Shown: positions 62,950 through 64,000 of the stretch, piece after piece
Layout of the letters: the number at the start of each line of letters is the position of its first letter
How positions within the stretch are numbered: position 1 is the stretch's first letter
Source: Betaproteobacteria bacterium UBA5582
GTDB taxonomy: Bacteria; Pseudomonadota; Gammaproteobacteria; Burkholderiales; Rhodocyclaceae
Direction of reading: 5' to 3'
Length of the DNA stretch: 64,000 nt
Assembly: GCA_002425245.1 (NCBI GenBank)
Contig: DILW01000015.1
Location: forward strand, 5,432-69,431
The notes under the pieces: model-generated
Databases searched by the model: none
Seen by the model: the letters and a program-made list of their open reading frames with translations, nothing else
Told to the model about the DNA's origin: nothing
Position numbers and translations under genes: made by a program

Positions 62950-64000
62950 GCGCCTTCTCCATAGTGTTTGCCCAGCCACTCGCGATAAGCGCCGCTGGTG
63001 ACGTTTTTAACCCAGGCCTGGTTGTCCAGATACCATTGCACCGTCTTGCGGATACCGGTCTCGAAGGTCTCGGCCGGCTTCCAGCCCAGTTCGCGTTCCA
63101 GCTTCGTCGCATCGATGGCGTAGCGGCGATCATGCCCCGGCCGGTCGGTCACGAAGGTGATCTGCTCCTTGTATGACTTGCCGTCGGCACGCGGGCTCAG
63201 TTCGTCGAGGATCGCACACAGGGTATGCACAACCTCCAGATTGGCCTTTTCGTTCCAGCCACCAACGTTGTACACCTCGCCCAGCCTGCCGGCTTCGAGC
63301 ACGCGGCGAATCGCACTGCAATGATCCTTGACGTACAGCCAGTCGCGAATCTGCTGGCCGTCGCCGTAGATCGGCAGCGGCTTGCCGGCCAGCGCATTGT
63401 GAATGCACAGCGGAATCAGCTTTTCCGGGAAATGATAGGGGCCGTAGTTGTTCGAGCAGTTGGTGGTCAGCACCGGCAGCCCGTAGGTGTGGTGATAGGC
63501 GCGCACCAGGTGGTCGGAGGCTGCCTTGCTCGCCGAGTACGGGCTGTTCGGCTCGTAGCGGTTGCTCTCGGTGAATGCCGGATCGTCCTTGGCCAGCGAG
63601 CCGTACACCTCGTCGGTCGACACGTGCAGGAAACGGAAAGCCGCCTTCTCTTCCGCACTCAATCCGCCGAAATGCGCACGCACCGCTTCCAGCAGGCGGA
63701 AAGTACCGACGATATTGGTCTGGATGAAATCTTCCGGACCGTGGATGCTGCGATCGACGTGCGATTCGGCAGCAAAATTGACCACCGCCCGCGGCTTGTG
63801 CTCGGCCAGCAGCTTGGCAACCAGGTCGAAATCGCCGATCCCGCCGCGAACGAACACATGCGCCGGATTCCCGTCGAGCGCCACCAGGTTTTCCAGGTTG
63901 CCCGCATAAGTCAGGGCATCAAGATTGATGACCGGTTCGTCGCTTTGCGCGCACCAGTCAAGAACGAAATTACTGCCGATGAAACCGGCGCCGCCAGTGA
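62946..64000 (-). CDS. rmlB: dTDP-glucose 4,6-dehydratase (5' end cut by the window edge)
   Basis: About 351 residues are visible; only the first handful are missing. The reading starts within TGGAGFIGSNFVLDWC, continues INLDALTYAGNLENLVAL, has the catalytic FLHVSTDEVYGSL and SPYSASKAASDHLVRAY (Tyr-x3-Lys) and TNCSNNYGPYHFPEKLIP. It converts dTDP-glucose to the 4-keto-6-deoxy sugar. It is followed directly by rmlA, so no rmlD lies between them. Confidence 0.95.
   Translation of the reverse strand, partial: TGGAGFIGSNFVLDWCAQSDEPVINLDALTYAGNLENLVALDGNPAHVFVRGGIGDFDLVAKLLAEHKPRAVVNFAAESHVDRSIHGPEDFIQTNIVGTFRLLEAVRAHFGGLSAEEKAAFRFLHVSTDEVYGSLAKDDPAFTESNRYEPNSPYSASKAASDHLVRAYHHTYGLPVLTTNCSNNYGPYHFPEKLIPLCIHNALAGKPLPIYGDGQQIRDWLYVKDHCSAIRRVLEAGRLGEVYNVGGWNEKANLEVVHTLCAILDELSPRADGKSYKEQITFVTDRPGHDRRYAIDATKLERELGWKPAETFETGIRKTVQWYLDNQAWVKNVTSGAYREWLGKHYGEGA

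Overview
The window looks like a chromosomal segment of a GC-rich betaproteobacterium, most probably of the Rhodocyclales (Dechloromonas/Azonexus-like). The reasons are the gene order aroA-cmk, rpsA, ihfB, lapA, lapB, hldE-type kinase, hldD, cysM, the ppa-nadE-glnB grouping, and the sequence character of FtsK, LolA and GlnB. This assignment is inferred from gene content only; no 16S or tRNA gene is present. Almost every base is coding, and many neighbours are translationally coupled through ATGA, GTGA, TGATG or TAATG overlaps.

Region 1 (1-6652) handles cations and stress: a KdpDE-like two-component pair whose sensor lacks the usual KdpD N-terminal half, a Kef/YbaL-type antiporter with a TrkA-N domain, a tandem universal stress protein, a DUF502 membrane protein and a CvrA/NhaP2-type antiporter. 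Region 2 (6653-15842) holds assimilatory ATP sulfurylase (cysD, cysN, separated by a large palindrome), a small lipoprotein with an Ala-rich partner, lolA, ftsK, trxB, an Smr-domain gene and a FitAB/VapBC-type toxin-antitoxin pair with a repeat-rich operator. Region 3 (15862-21030) is a pyrophosphate/nitrogen group: membrane H+-pyrophosphatase, PII protein GlnB, glutamine-dependent NAD synthetase and soluble pyrophosphatase. Region 4 (21031-30192) is a housekeeping run: exonuclease, cysM, ADP-heptose genes, lapBA, ihfB, rpsA and an aroA-cmk fusion with its own promoter.

Region 5 (30205-64000) is one large surface-polysaccharide locus, all on the minus strand. Reading along transcription: rmlB-rmlA-rmlC and a GT-C-like membrane glycosyltransferase. 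Next is a complex nonulosonic-acid block (LegB, LegI, LegG, PtmE-like nucleotidyltransferase, WbpG-like amidotransferase with HisF and HisH paralogues, PtmF-like oxidoreductase, CMP-nonulosonate synthetase, NodU-type carbamoyltransferase, PtmA-like SDR). Then come a Wzx flippase, a GT-B-like protein and a conspicuously AT-rich acetyltransferase/methyltransferase island. After that lie epimerases, GT2 enzymes, a heparinase II/III-like protein and an AsnB-type amidotransferase. The locus ends with a PglC/PglD/PglE/PglF-like set that could make and load a diacetamido-trideoxyhexose (bacillosamine-type) first sugar.

The most interesting system is the nonulosonic-acid block. Its gene set predicts a CMP-activated legionaminic-acid derivative that is amidated to an acetamidino form by a three-protein WbpG/HisH/HisF machine and possibly carbamoylated. 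The HisF paralogue has lost one of the two catalytic aspartates of genuine HisF. Dedicated LegC and LegH genes are not visible in the block. The locus sits beside aroA-cmk/rpsA/ihfB, a chromosomal neighbourhood also used by O-antigen loci in Pseudomonas aeruginosa.
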